A DNA stretch of 64,000 bases from the NCBI RefSeq assembly GCF_046736075.1, contig NZ_CP177163.1:2356001-2420000 (forward strand), in the 5' to 3' direction. The first letter of the stretch is position 1. The number at the start of each line of letters is the position of its first letter. Both the position numbers and the translations under genes were made by a program. Below, piece by piece: positions 8,744 through 18,500 of the stretch. The stretch is from Stenotrophomonas sp046736075. Its GTDB lineage: Bacteria > Pseudomonadota > Gammaproteobacteria > Xanthomonadales > Xanthomonadaceae. Below the pieces are notes generated by a model. The model was not told the origin of the DNA and ran no database searches. It saw nothing but the letters and a program-made list of their open reading frames with translations.

Positions 8744-10636
8744 GTGTCCCAGCTTCCGCTCCAGCACCGCGTCGGCAACGCACGGCGTTCGTTTTTCGAA
8801 CGGGGTGCAGCGCCGATCGGCATCGTGCCCGACACCATCCTGCAGTCCTGGCAGCGCTGCCTGCGCGGCGGTCTGTCGGTGGACGCGCAGCCGGAGGTGG
8901 AGCCGCTGCCCGATGCCCGCCTGCGCGAGCTGCGCCAGCGCCAGGAGACGCTGTGGCGCCTGGCCCGCCCGGAGCTGGATGGACTGGCTGCCGACATCGC
9001 GGTGGCCGGCAGCATCGTGCTGCTCACCGACGAGGCCGGGTGGATTCTCGATGCCGAAGGCAGTCCGGGCTTTCTCGACAAGGCCGGGCGCGTCGCGCTG
9101 ATGCCCGGCGTGCGTTGGGACGAGACCACCGTGGGGACCAACGCCATCGGCACCGCGATCGTCGAAGGGCGCTCGGTGGAGGTGCGTGGTGGCGAGCACT
9201 ACTTCGCTCCGCACGGCATCCTGACCTGCTCGGCCACGCCGATTTTCGACCCGTACGGCCAGCGCGTGGGCGTGCTCGACATCTCCGGCGATGCGCGCCT
9301 GCAGCACCTGCATGCGCGGGTACTGGCGCGCCAGGCGGTGGCGCACATCGAGCACCGCTACTTCGATGCCGGACTGGGCGACTGCGAGGTGGTCCGCCTG
9401 CATCACGACGCCGCGCTGCTGGGTACGGCGCGCGAAGGCGTGTTTGGCTTCCGCGGCGGGCGGCTGGTGGCGGCCAACCGCGCCGGGCTGGCGCTGTTTG
9501 GATTGGAGCATGGTGATCTCGGCCGTGCGTCCTACGAGGCATTGTTCGATGTGCCGTTGTCGCGGCTGCACGATGACGGTGCCCTGATCGACCGCCAGGG
9601 CCGCGCGCTGTATGGCCATCTCGGCCAGGCCCCGGCACCGCGCGCGCCGTCGGCGGTTGCGCGGGCGCCCGCTGCCGCCCCGGGGCGGACCGCAGCGTCG
9701 GCACCGCGCCTGGATGCCTCGCCCGTGTTCGACGCGGCCCAGCAGCAGGCGCTGGCGCGCGCGTGCCGGGTGCTCGACGCGCAGTTGCCGGTGCTGCTGC
9801 AGGGCGAGACCGGAACCGGCAAGGAGGTGTTCGCGCGCGAGCTGCATCGGCGCAGTACCCGCGCCGACAAGCCGTTCGTGGCGGTGAACTGTGCGGCGCT
9901 GCCGGAAGGCCTGATCGAGGCCGAACTGTTCGGCTACGAGGAAGGCGCCTTCACCGGCGCACGCAAGACCGGCAACACCGGCCTGCTGCGCCAGGCGCAG
10001 GGCGGTGTGCTGTTCCTCGATGAGATCGGCGACATGCCGCTTGCCCTGCAGCCACGCCTGCTGCGCGTGCTGCAGGAGCGCACCCTGTCGCCGTTGGGCG
10101 GTGGCAAGCCAGTGCAGCTGGATTTCGCGCTGATCTGCGCCACGCACTGCGACCTCGACCAGGCGATGGCTGCCGGCACGTTCCGCAGCGACCTGTACTA
10201 CCGCATCGCCGACCATTGCGTGGCCCTGCCGCCGCTGCGCGCGCATTCCGACCGCGCCGCACTGGTGAACGGGCTGTGGGAACGGCTGGGACAGGGGCGT
10301 CAGCTCGATGCCGCCGCCTTCCACGCGCTGGCGGCGTATGCCTGGCCCGGCAACCTGCGGCAGCTATGCGCATGCCTGCGCACGCTGGTGGCGCTCAGCG
10401 ATGCGGGCCAGGTCCTTCATCGCGACGACCTGCCCGGCTACGTTCGCCAGGATGCACCTGCAGCACCTGCAGCACCTGCAGCCGCAGCGGCCGATGGACT
10501 GGATGCGATTGCCACCTCGGCCATGCGCGATGCGCTGGCCCGCTGCGGCGGCAACGTTGCCCAGGCCGCGCGCCTGCTCGGCATCAGCCGCAGCACCCTG
10601 TACCGCCGCGTGGGCGACAGCGCCCGCCGTCACTGA
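8744..10636 (+). CDS. acoR: sigma-54-dependent activator, AcoR family
   Basis: 630 residues from a GTG at 8744 that has GGAG 7 bases upstream; the open frame continues further upstream but with no site. The N-terminal ~290 residues are the AcoR/GAF-type sensory region (WQRC, then VRWDETTVGTNAIGTA and the FAPHG segment). The central AAA+ domain (about 330-550) has Walker A GETGTGKE, GAFTGA for sigma-54 contact, and Walker B LFLDEIGDM. The C-terminal Fis-type helix-turn-helix is CGGNVAQAARLLGISRSTLYRR. It probably senses an alcohol or aldehyde and switches on the divergent dehydrogenase genes. An Ala/Pro linker encoded by a 9-bp tandem repeat precedes the HTH. Confidence 0.93.
   Translation: MSQLPLQHRVGNARRSFFERGAAPIGIVPDTILQSWQRCLRGGLSVDAQPEVEPLPDARLRELRQRQETLWRLARPELDGLAADIAVAGSIVLLTDEAGWILDAEGSPGFLDKAGRVALMPGVRWDETTVGTNAIGTAIVEGRSVEVRGGEHYFAPHGILTCSATPIFDPYGQRVGVLDISGDARLQHLHARVLARQAVAHIEHRYFDAGLGDCEVVRLHHDAALLGTAREGVFGFRGGRLVAANRAGLALFGLEHGDLGRASYEALFDVPLSRLHDDGALIDRQGRALYGHLGQAPAPRAPSAVARAPAAAPGRTAASAPRLDASPVFDAAQQQALARACRVLDAQLPVLLQGETGTGKEVFARELHRRSTRADKPFVAVNCAALPEGLIEAELFGYEEGAFTGARKTGNTGLLRQAQGGVLFLDEIGDMPLALQPRLLRVLQERTLSPLGGGKPVQLDFALICATHCDLDQAMAAGTFRSDLYYRIADHCVALPPLRAHSDRAALVNGLWERLGQGRQLDAAAFHALAAYAWPGNLRQLCACLRTLVALSDAGQVLHRDDLPGYVRQDAPAAPAAPAAAAADGLDAIATSAMRDALARCGGNVAQAARLLGISRSTLYRRVGDSARRH
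10454..10480 (+). repeat. three perfect 9-bp repeats in the acoR linker
   Basis: The unit GCACCTGCA occurs three times in a row and encodes the APAAPAAPA linker. The unit is a whole number of codons, so gain or loss of a copy would change linker length without a frameshift. Confidence 0.85.
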
Positions 10637-10651
10637 CGACGGGCGCGGCGG

Positions 10652-11290
10652 TCAGCCGACCAGTGCGGCCGATTCGCGCGCCAGCTGCTCGATGCCGGCC
10701 CAGTCGCGCGCCTGCAGCAGGGCACGGGTGGTCAACCAGGAGCCGCCCACGCACAGCACATTGGGCAGGTGCAGGAAATCGCGCGCGGTCTGCGCGCTGA
10801 TCCCGCCGGTGGGGCAGAACCGCACATCGCCGAACGGGCCGTTCCAGGCCGACAGCATCGCTGCGCCGCCGGCCTGCACCGCCGGGAAGAACTTGAAGGT
10901 ATCCAGCCCGTTCTCCAGGCCGCGCATCAGTTCGGACGAGGTGGCCACCCCGGGCAGGAACGGCAGGTCGGTATCGCGCGCGGCCGCATACAGCCGGTCG
11001 GTGGCACCGGGCGACACCGCGAAGCGCCCGCCCACGGCCTTCACCCGGTCCATCTGCGCGGCGGTCAGCACGGTACCGGCGCCCACCACGGCATCAGGCA
11101 CCGCCTCCACCATCGCCTGGATCGCGTCCATCGCCACCGGAGTGCGCAGGGTCACTTCGATCACCGGCAGGCCGCCGTTGAAGAGCGCGCGGGCCACCTC
11201 CACCGCGTCCTCGACGTTGTCGGGGGTGAACACCGGAATCACCGGGGCCAGCTTCAGGACTGCGCGTACGCGCGGATCAGCGCCGGACAT
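10652..11290 (-). CDS. eda: 2-dehydro-3-deoxy-6-phosphogluconate (KDPG) aldolase
   Basis: 212 residues, the standard length. Class I aldolase features are clear: VIEVTLRT with the catalytic Glu 45 and DTFKFFPA with the Schiff-base Lys 133, plus GAGTVL and the phosphate-binding CPTGGIS. It splits KDPG into pyruvate and glyceraldehyde 3-phosphate, the last step of galacturonate breakdown and of the Entner-Doudoroff path. GAGGAG lies 7 bases before the ATG. It overlaps the end of kdgK by 14 bp, so translation of the two is coupled. It is the distal gene of a two-gene operon at the left end of the pectin locus. Confidence 0.96.
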   Translation of the reverse strand: MSGADPRVRAVLKLAPVIPVFTPDNVEDAVEVARALFNGGLPVIEVTLRTPVAMDAIQAMVEAVPDAVVGAGTVLTAAQMDRVKAVGGRFAVSPGATDRLYAAARDTDLPFLPGVATSSELMRGLENGLDTFKFFPAVQAGGAAMLSAWNGPFGDVRFCPTGGISAQTARDFLHLPNVLCVGGSWLTTRALLQARDWAGIEQLARESAALVG

Positions 11291-12293
11291 CGAATCGCTC
11301 CTCGCCCGTCAGGGCCATGATGTCAGCCTCGCTGACAGGGTTGAAGTCGCCGGGGATCGAATGCTTGAGACATCCGGCGGCCAGGCCGAAGCGCACGATC
11401 GCTTCCGGCGCGAAGCCGCGCATCATGCCATGCAGGATGCCGGCGGCGAAGGCATCGCCGCCGCCGATGCGGTCCACGATGCCGACCATCTCGCGGGTGG
11501 GCGCCACTGCACGGGTGCCGTCGCGGCCGATCAGCATCGCACCGAGCGCATGGTTGTCCACGCTGTGCGGCGTGCGCTGGGTGCAGGCCATCCACTGCAG
11601 CCGCGGGAACGCAGCAAAGGCCTGTGCGGCTGCCGCGTCCACGCGCTCCTGCGGCTGCGCCTGCGCGAACTCGCCGCCGAGCACCACGCCGATGTCGCGG
11701 TAGTCGGCGAACAGCACGTGCGCACAGGCGAACAGCTCGCGCAGGATGCCCGCCGCATCGCCCTGCCAGCGCGCCCACAGCGAGGGGCGGAAGTTGCCGT
11801 CGAAGGACACCGCGACCCCGCGCTCGCAGGCCGCGCGCGCGGCCGCCAGGGTAGCCTGGGCCATCGCCGGATTGAGCGCCGGGCTCACCCCGGACAGGTG
11901 CAGCCACTGCGCGCCGTCCAGCGCGGCATCCCAGTCGTAATCACCGGCGCGGCTGAGTGCGAAGGCCGAGTCGGCGCGGTCGTAGACCACTTCGCTGGCA
12001 CGCTGCACCGCGCCGGTGGTGAGGAAGTACAGGCCCATGCGCCCATCGCGCACCTGCACCGCGCGCGTATCCACGCCGTGCCGGCGCAGTTCGCCGACCG
12101 CGAACGCACCCAGCGCGTTGTCCGCGACGGTGCCGACCATCGCCACCTCATGCCCAAGATGGGCCAGGCTGACGCCGACGTTGGCTTCGGCGCCCCCGGC
12201 GTGCACCGCCAGTTGAGGGGTCTGCAGCAGCAGCTCCCGGCCGGGCGCGCTCATGCGCAGCAACAACTCTCCAAAACAGACGACACGACTCAT
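11277..12293 (-). CDS. kdgK: 2-keto-3-deoxygluconate (KDG) kinase
   Basis: 338 residues of the PfkB/ribokinase family. The C-terminal signature DRIGGGDAFAAGILHG carries the catalytic Asp and the anion hole; the N-terminal part shows GGAEANVGVSLAHLG of the substrate site. It phosphorylates KDG to KDPG, linking KduD to Eda. It is divergent from the TonB receptor gene; the 272-bp gap holds two operator-like sites. The start codon is preceded by AGGA about 10 bases upstream. Confidence 0.94.
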   Translation of the reverse strand: MSRVVCFGELLLRMSAPGRELLLQTPQLAVHAGGAEANVGVSLAHLGHEVAMVGTVADNALGAFAVGELRRHGVDTRAVQVRDGRMGLYFLTTGAVQRASEVVYDRADSAFALSRAGDYDWDAALDGAQWLHLSGVSPALNPAMAQATLAAARAACERGVAVSFDGNFRPSLWARWQGDAAGILRELFACAHVLFADYRDIGVVLGGEFAQAQPQERVDAAAAQAFAAFPRLQWMACTQRTPHSVDNHALGAMLIGRDGTRAVAPTREMVGIVDRIGGGDAFAAGILHGMMRGFAPEAIVRFGLAAGCLKHSIPGDFNPVSEADIMALTGEERFDVRR

Positions 12294-12344
12294 GGTTACC
12301 GGGTCCTTGTGAAGGCCGCACCGGCCGGGAGGGCAGGCGCGACA

Positions 12345-12362
12345 ATGGCTAGCGGTGTCATT
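12345..12362 (-). promoter_or_regulatory. LacI-type operator-like site 1
   Basis: Minus strand reads AATGACACCGCTAGCCAT, close to the sites at 28174 and 35931. It lies 52 bp ahead of kdgK and about 200 bp ahead of the divergent TonB receptor, so it could act on either gene. Confidence 0.6.
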
Positions 12363-12452
12363 CTAGCGGTGCAACGCCCTCCGTCCACCTGTCCCGAATG
12401 TCGGAAGCATTGTCCCGCAAGCCTCTACGGGACATCAAAAGTCTGTTGCGCT

Positions 12453-12509
12453 GCAAGATGCCCTGCTCGGAACGGACTGTTAACGTCCGCCCTGACCAGC
12501 GGTGTCATT
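12453..12509 (+). promoter_or_regulatory. promoter block and operator-like site 2 of the first pectin TonB receptor
   Basis: Contains GCAAGATGCCC (12453-12463), a GTTAACGT patch, then CTGACCAGCGGTGTCATT (12492-12509), an operator-like site read on the minus strand as AATGACACCGCTGGTCAG. The same order and spacing recur before the second TonB receptor at 15406-15460, so the block was duplicated with the gene. I cannot fix the -35 and -10 hexamers with confidence. Confidence 0.55.
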
Positions 12510-12565
12510 GCACTGACATGTCGCCGGATAGCTGTTTCATGTAGCACCTTTGGGAGAGGGAAGGC

Positions 12566-15298
12566 ATGCAATCTCGAAACACTGAAAAAAAGACACCGGT
12601 TACCATGCTCGCGCTGTCGATCGGACTGGCGCTGAGCGGTGGCGCGTGGGCCCAGGAGGCCGGCACCACCAATCCGACCGATCTGGACACCGTCACCGTC
12701 ACCGGCTACCGCGCCAGCGTCGAGAAAGCGCTGGACATCAAGCGCGGTGAATCCGGCATGGTCGACGCGATCGTCGCCGAAGATATCGGCAAGTTCCCCG
12801 ATCTGAACCTGGCCGAGTCGCTGCAGCGCATCCCCGGCGTGGTCATCACCCGCGATGCCGGCGAAGGCCGCAACATTTCCGTGCGTGGCCTCGGCCCGGA
12901 CTTCACCCGCGTGCGCATCAACGGCATGGAAGCGCTGACCACCGTGGGCAGCGGCGACCAGTCCGGCGGCACCAACCGTGGCCGTGGTTTCGACTTCAAC
13001 GTGTTCGCTTCGGACCTGTTCTCGCAGTTGATCGTGCGCAAGACCGCGCAGGCCGACGTTGAAGAGGGTTCGCTGGGCGCCACGGTGGACCTCAATACCG
13101 CCAAGCCCTTCGACTACGACGGCTTCACCCTCGCCGCCAGCGGCCAGGCCAGCTACAACGACATGGCCCAGAAGGCCGATCCGCGCATGGCCGCGTTGAT
13201 CTCCAACACCTTCGCCGACGGTACCTTCGGCGCGCTGCTGTCGGTGGCCTACTCCGAGCGCCAGCTGCTCGAGGAAGGCTCCAACACCGGTCGCTGGGCC
13301 GGCGGCACCAGCAACGGCGGGTTCAGCCCGGCGTCTACCTACAGGCCGGCGCTCGCTGCCGACGTGAACCACCCGCGCTTCCCGCGTTACGTGCAGATGG
13401 AACACCAGCAGAAGCGCCTGGGCGTGACCGGCTCGCTGCAGTGGAAGCCGACCGACCGCACCGAGCTGTCGCTGGATGCGCTGTACTCCAAGATTGACGC
13501 CACGCGCGACGAGCACTACATCGAAGCGATCTCGTTCAGCCGCGGCGCCTCGCAGCAGGGCAAGCCGGAAACCATCGTGCGCGATGGCGAGATCCGCGAC
13601 AACGCGCTGGTCTACGGTGTGTTCGACAACGTCGACGTGCGCTCGGAAAACCGCCACGACGAGTGGAACACGGTCTTCAAGCAGATCGCGCTGAACGCGC
13701 AGCACCAGTTCACCGATGACTTCAAGGTCAGCGGCAAGATCGGCACCTCGCGCTCGGAGCACGAGAACCCGATCCAGACCACGGTCATCATGGACAAGCT
13801 CAACGTCCAGAACTACAGCTACGACTACCGTGGCAACAGCCGCTTCCCGGTGCTGAACTACGGCATCGATCCCACCGATCCCAACGGCTGGACCCTGGCC
13901 GAAATCCGCCTGCGCCCGCAGTGGGTGAAGAACGACTTCGACACCGCCCAGGTTGATTTCAACTGGAACATCAGCCCCGGCTTCCGCCTCAAGGGTGGCT
14001 TCCTCGGCAAGGACTACAGCTTCGCCACGCGTGAATGGCGACGCGGCTCGGAAACGGCCGTGCCCAACTTCGCCACCGGCAACAAGCGGGTGCCGGCGGA
14101 CATGACCGAACAGGCCGGCCTGGGTGGCATCACCGGTTCGCCGTCGAACTGGGTGGTGCCCAACATCGACGCGTTCAACGATCTGTTCGGCATCTACAGC
14201 AACACCGGCACCTTCGCCCTCACCGAGCGCGTGGTCAACGCACGCAGCGTGGAAGAGAAGGACCGTGGCGGCTACGTGATGGCCGACTTCTCCACCGAGC
14301 TGGGATCGATCCCGTTCTCGGGCAACGTCGGCGTGCGCTACGTCAAGACCAAGCAGAGCTCCACCGGCTATGCCACCGTCAGCGGCGCGCCGGTGCAGAG
14401 CACCGTGGACCGCGAGTACAGCGACACCCTGCCGTCGGTGAACCTGGTGGCCGAACTGACCCCGGACTTCCTGGTGCGCTTCGGCGCGGCCAAAGTGATG
14501 GCACGCCCCGGCCTGGGCAGCCTGACCCCGGGCGTGACCGTCAACGTCAGCGGCGGCGCGCGTACCGTCAGCGGCGGCAACCCGAATCTGGATCCGATCC
14601 GCGCCAACACGGCCGACCTTGGCTTCGAGTGGTACTTCAGCGAAGGCGCGATGCTGGGCCTGGCGCTGTTCTACAAGGACATCGAAAGCGCCGTGCAGAC
14701 CGCACGCGAAGTGCGTCCGTACTCGTCCAGCGGTCTGCCGCTGAGCCTGCTCGATGGCACCGGCGCCGGCCCCGACGACGACTTCGTGTTCAGCGTTCCG
14801 CTCAACACCCCGGGCGGCAAGCTCAAGGGCCTGGAGGCCAATTACATCCAGCCCTTCACCTTCCTGCCCGGCAACTGGTCCAACCTCGGCGTGCAGCTGA
14901 ACTACACCTACGTCGATTCGCAGATCCAGTACCTCACCGCCAGCGGCGCCAACTCGCTCAACACCGACCTGACCGGCCTGTCCAAGAACTCGTGGAACGC
15001 CACGCTGTTCTACGAAGGCCCGGTGTTCGCCGCGCGCGTGTCGGCCACCAACCGCGACGACTACCTGACCCAGGTGCCCGCCACCGAAGCCGGCTTCGAC
15101 GTGCACGGCATGACCGGCACCACGGTCATCGACGCATCGGTGCGTTACAAGATCAGCGACCAGCTCGAACTGAGCCTGGAAGCGGTCAACCTGACCAACG
15201 AAGCGTCCGACGAGTGGGTGGGTTCGCAGTGGCAGTTGCCGCTGCAGTACACGGAAACTGGCCGCCAGTACCTGCTCGGCCTGCGCTACAAGTTCTGA
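12566..15298 (+). CDS. TonB-dependent receptor for pectin oligomers (paralogue 1)
   Basis: 910 residues with a strong ribosome site (GGGAGAGGGAAGG). A signal peptide ends at about AWAQ, residue 30. The TonB box is near LDTVTVTGYRA. The plug follows with AEDIGKFPDLNLAESLQRIPGV and the RNISVRGLGPDFTRVRINGMEAL segment, the form of the Xanthomonas/Caulobacter sugar-receptor group. The barrel ends in GLRYKF with the C-terminal Phe. It should import oligogalacturonates or related pectin fragments across the outer membrane with TonB-ExbBD energy. The following receptor gene is a paralogue with the same N-terminal features. Codons 9-14 (KKTPVT) contain an operator-like sequence. Confidence 0.93.
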   Translation: MQSRNTEKKTPVTMLALSIGLALSGGAWAQEAGTTNPTDLDTVTVTGYRASVEKALDIKRGESGMVDAIVAEDIGKFPDLNLAESLQRIPGVVITRDAGEGRNISVRGLGPDFTRVRINGMEALTTVGSGDQSGGTNRGRGFDFNVFASDLFSQLIVRKTAQADVEEGSLGATVDLNTAKPFDYDGFTLAASGQASYNDMAQKADPRMAALISNTFADGTFGALLSVAYSERQLLEEGSNTGRWAGGTSNGGFSPASTYRPALAADVNHPRFPRYVQMEHQQKRLGVTGSLQWKPTDRTELSLDALYSKIDATRDEHYIEAISFSRGASQQGKPETIVRDGEIRDNALVYGVFDNVDVRSENRHDEWNTVFKQIALNAQHQFTDDFKVSGKIGTSRSEHENPIQTTVIMDKLNVQNYSYDYRGNSRFPVLNYGIDPTDPNGWTLAEIRLRPQWVKNDFDTAQVDFNWNISPGFRLKGGFLGKDYSFATREWRRGSETAVPNFATGNKRVPADMTEQAGLGGITGSPSNWVVPNIDAFNDLFGIYSNTGTFALTERVVNARSVEEKDRGGYVMADFSTELGSIPFSGNVGVRYVKTKQSSTGYATVSGAPVQSTVDREYSDTLPSVNLVAELTPDFLVRFGAAKVMARPGLGSLTPGVTVNVSGGARTVSGGNPNLDPIRANTADLGFEWYFSEGAMLGLALFYKDIESAVQTAREVRPYSSSGLPLSLLDGTGAGPDDDFVFSVPLNTPGGKLKGLEANYIQPFTFLPGNWSNLGVQLNYTYVDSQIQYLTASGANSLNTDLTGLSKNSWNATLFYEGPVFAARVSATNRDDYLTQVPATEAGFDVHGMTGTTVIDASVRYKISDQLELSLEAVNLTNEASDEWVGSQWQLPLQYTETGRQYLLGLRYKF
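12591..12606 (+). promoter_or_regulatory. operator-like site 3, inside the signal-peptide codons
   Basis: AGACACCGGTTACCAT lies within codons 9-14 of the first receptor. It matches the non-coding sites near 28174 and 35931 and is shared base for base up to ACC with the second receptor gene. Confidence 0.55.
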
Positions 15299-15405
15299 TT
15301 CAACCGCGAAGCACCCGGCGGCGTGAGCGATCACGCCGCCGGCCGCGCGCGCGCCTGCTTCCACCGTTCGTTCTACCCACGCGATCGCGATCACGCTGCT
15401 GCGGC

Positions 15406-15460
15406 GCAAGATGCCCGCGCGTGAAGGGTTTGTTACGTTTCGGCTGACCATCGGTGTCAG
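15406..15460 (+). promoter_or_regulatory. promoter block and operator-like site 4 of the second pectin TonB receptor
   Basis: GCAAGATGCCC (15406-15416), GTTACGTT, then CTGACCATCGGTGTCAG (15444-15460), whose ends form CTGAC/GTCAG arms. It parallels the block at 12453-12509 nearly base for base in spacing (39 versus 38 bp from the first word to CTGACCA). Confidence 0.55.
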
Positions 15461-15527
15461 ACGCGGCCCGTGCGCACCACATCACATCACGCTCGCATGG
15501 CGACGCACCCTGGGAGGGGAACAGACG

Positions 15528-18500
15528 ATGGAACGACAGTACCCACGGAAAAAGACACCGGTTACCTATCTCGCGGTCTCGATCGCGTTCGCCCTGCAGG
15601 GCATGGCCGGCGTGGCTTCGGCGCAGCAGGCCCCGGCGGTGGATGCGGTGGACCTGGACAAGGTCGAGGTGAAGGCAACCTACCGCGAGAGCCTGCAGCA
15701 GTCGCTGGATGAAAAGCGCTACAGCGTCGAGCAGGTCGATGCGATCTACGCCGAGGACATCGGCAAGTTCCCGGATCTCAACCTGGCCGAGTCGATGCAG
15801 CGCATCGCCGGTGTCTCGATCGACCGCGAAGGCGGCGAAGGCCAGCAGATCTCGGTGCGTGGCCTGGGCTCGGACTTCACCCGCGTACGCATCAACGGCC
15901 TGGAAGCACTGTCCACCGCGGGCAGCGGCACCACCGGCGTCAACCGCAGCCGTGGCTTCGATTTCAACACCTTCGCCTCGGAGCTGTTCAGCCGGGTCAA
16001 GATCAACAAGACCCAGTCGGCACAGACCGACGAGGGCTCGCTGGGTGCCACGGTCGACCTGCGCGGCTCGCGCCCGTTCGACTTCGAGGGCTTCCAGGCA
16101 TCGCTGGGCGGCCAGTACGGCTTCAACGAACTGTCGCGCAACAAAGACCCGCGCATCTCCGGCCTGATCAGCAACACCTGGGCCGATGGCCGCATCGGCG
16201 CATTGATGTCGGTGGCCTACAGCAAGCGCACCATCTACGAGGAAGGCTACAACCCGGTGCGCTGGGAGCATGGCAACTACCGCAACTCCAATCAGAGCAC
16301 GGCCACCAACAACGGCACCTACGGCTTCTGCAGCCCGGCCGGCTACGACCCGCAGACCCCGCGCAACCCGCTGGCCAATGAGACCGCCGCCGGTGTGGGC
16401 AGCGCCGCCAACCAGGCGCGCAACAACGGCTGGGGCAGCTACGGCATCGATGCCACCCATTGTGGCCCGGGCCTGGACCGCCCGGCCGCAACCGCCGAGA
16501 ACATCGCGGCGTACGAGACCGCCACCAACGCGTGGATTCCGCGGTACCCGCGCTACGTGCGCACCGATCACGAGATCGAGCGGCTGGGCATCACCGGCGC
16601 GCTGCAGTTCAAGGTCAGCGACGACACCCAGCTGAATCTGGACATGCTGTACTCCAAGCTCGACAAGAACGTCCGCGAAGACTCCATCGGCGCCAACCTG
16701 CACCGCACCGCGCAGTACGGCGGCAAGACCCAGATCGTGGTGCGCGAGGCGCAGGCCGACGAACAGAACCGGCTGGTCTACGGCGTGTTCGACAACGTGG
16801 ACTTCCGCACCGAATCCACCGCGATCGAGGAAAGCACCGAGTTCAAGCAGTTCAGCCTGAACCTGGAACACCGCTTCAACGATGCGGTGCGCCTGGATGC
16901 GCTGGTCGGCCATTCCGAGTCGAACTACGCACGCCCCATCTTCTCGATGGTCAGCTTCGACAACAGCAACCTCGACGGCTTCGTGCTGGACATGCGCAAC
17001 GGCGGCAAGGTGCCGAGCATGACCTTCCCGTTCGATCTGGGCAGCGTGAACAACTGGCAGTGGCTGGGCTACGGAAGTACCCCGGTGAACGCCAACGGCA
17101 CCGCGCGCGGCGGCAACATCAGCGAAGTGCGGTTGAACCCGCAGTACGTGGACAACGCCTTCGATACCGCCAAGGTCGACCTGACCTTCGCCATCAACCC
17201 CACCTTCACCCTGCGCGGCGGCCTTGCCTACAAGGACTACGACATGCGCACCCAGGAGTTCCGCAACATCAGCTACGGGCGCCTGTCGCAGGCGCTGCCT
17301 GCCGGTGTCGGCGTGGGCGACCTGAGCACCACGCTGGACGGGTTCGGCAAGGGTCTGGATGGCAACATCCCGAGCGGGTGGCTGGTGCCGGACTTCAACA
17401 AGATCGCCAAGCTGCTGGACATCTACTGCAACTGCAACACCGGCACGCTCGGCGGCGACTACCGGCTGGCCAGCGTCGGCCACTTCGGCGCGTCGAACAA
17501 CAACTTCGACGTCAACGAGAAGAGCTACGGCAGCTACCTGCAGCTGGACTTCAACACCGACCTGCTCGGCCGTGCGTTCCGCGGCAACGTCGGCGTGCGC
17601 TACGTGCGCACCGACATCACCGCCGCCGGCTATGCACCGTGCACCGCGGCCAACGCCAACGACCTGGCCGCCGCGTGCGAGCCCTTCCTGGGCGTGGCCA
17701 GCGCCACGGCCGATGCCGGCGAACGCCTGCTGGTCGGCACGCAGGTGGGTCATTCGTACGATGACTGGCTGCCCTCGCTGAACCTGGCATGGGACCTCAC
17801 CGATACCGTGGTCCTGCGCTTCGGCGCCGCCAAGACGATGGCCCGCCCGACCCTGTCCAACCTGTCGCCGAGCGTCAGCGGTGGCCCGACCGCGTACTTC
17901 GACGACGACCGCAGCTACTCGATCAACCTGGGCAACCCGAAGCTGGACCCGTTCCGCTCCACCAACTACGACCTGAGCGCGGAGTGGTACTTCCAGGAAG
18001 GCGCGCTGCTCTCGGCCGCGGTGTTCTACAAGGACATCGAAAGCTATGTGCAGCGCACGCGCCTGCTGACCACCTGGGAAGACATGGGCTACTCGCTGGA
18101 CCTGCTGCCGGCCGGCTTCAGCCCGGGCACCGTGTTCAACGTGCAGAGCTACTTCAACACCCCGGGCGGCCCGCTCAAGGGCTACGAGCTGACCTACCAG
18201 CAGCCTTTCAGCTTCCTGCCCGGCTTCTGGCGCAACTTCGGCGTGCAGCTCAACTACACCCACGTCGATTCGAAGATCAAGTACATCTTCAGCTCCGGCA
18301 CCGGCAACACCATCGTTACCACGTACACCGAGAACGACCTGCTCAACCTGTCGCCGAACTCGTACAACGCCACGCTGTACTACGACGATGGTCGCTTCAG
18401 CGCCCGTGTCTCCACCAGCTACCGCGACGCGTACATCAGCACGATCCTGTCGCAGGAGAACGTCTGGGACCTGGACAACAACCAGTACGCGACCGCCGAT

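Noticed and set aside
12292..12307. Operator-like word AGGACCCGGTAACCAT on the minus strand at the kdgK start codon
   Set aside because: It shares CCGGTWACCAT with site 3 but lacks the ACACC half that all other sites keep, and part of the match is the start codon itself.
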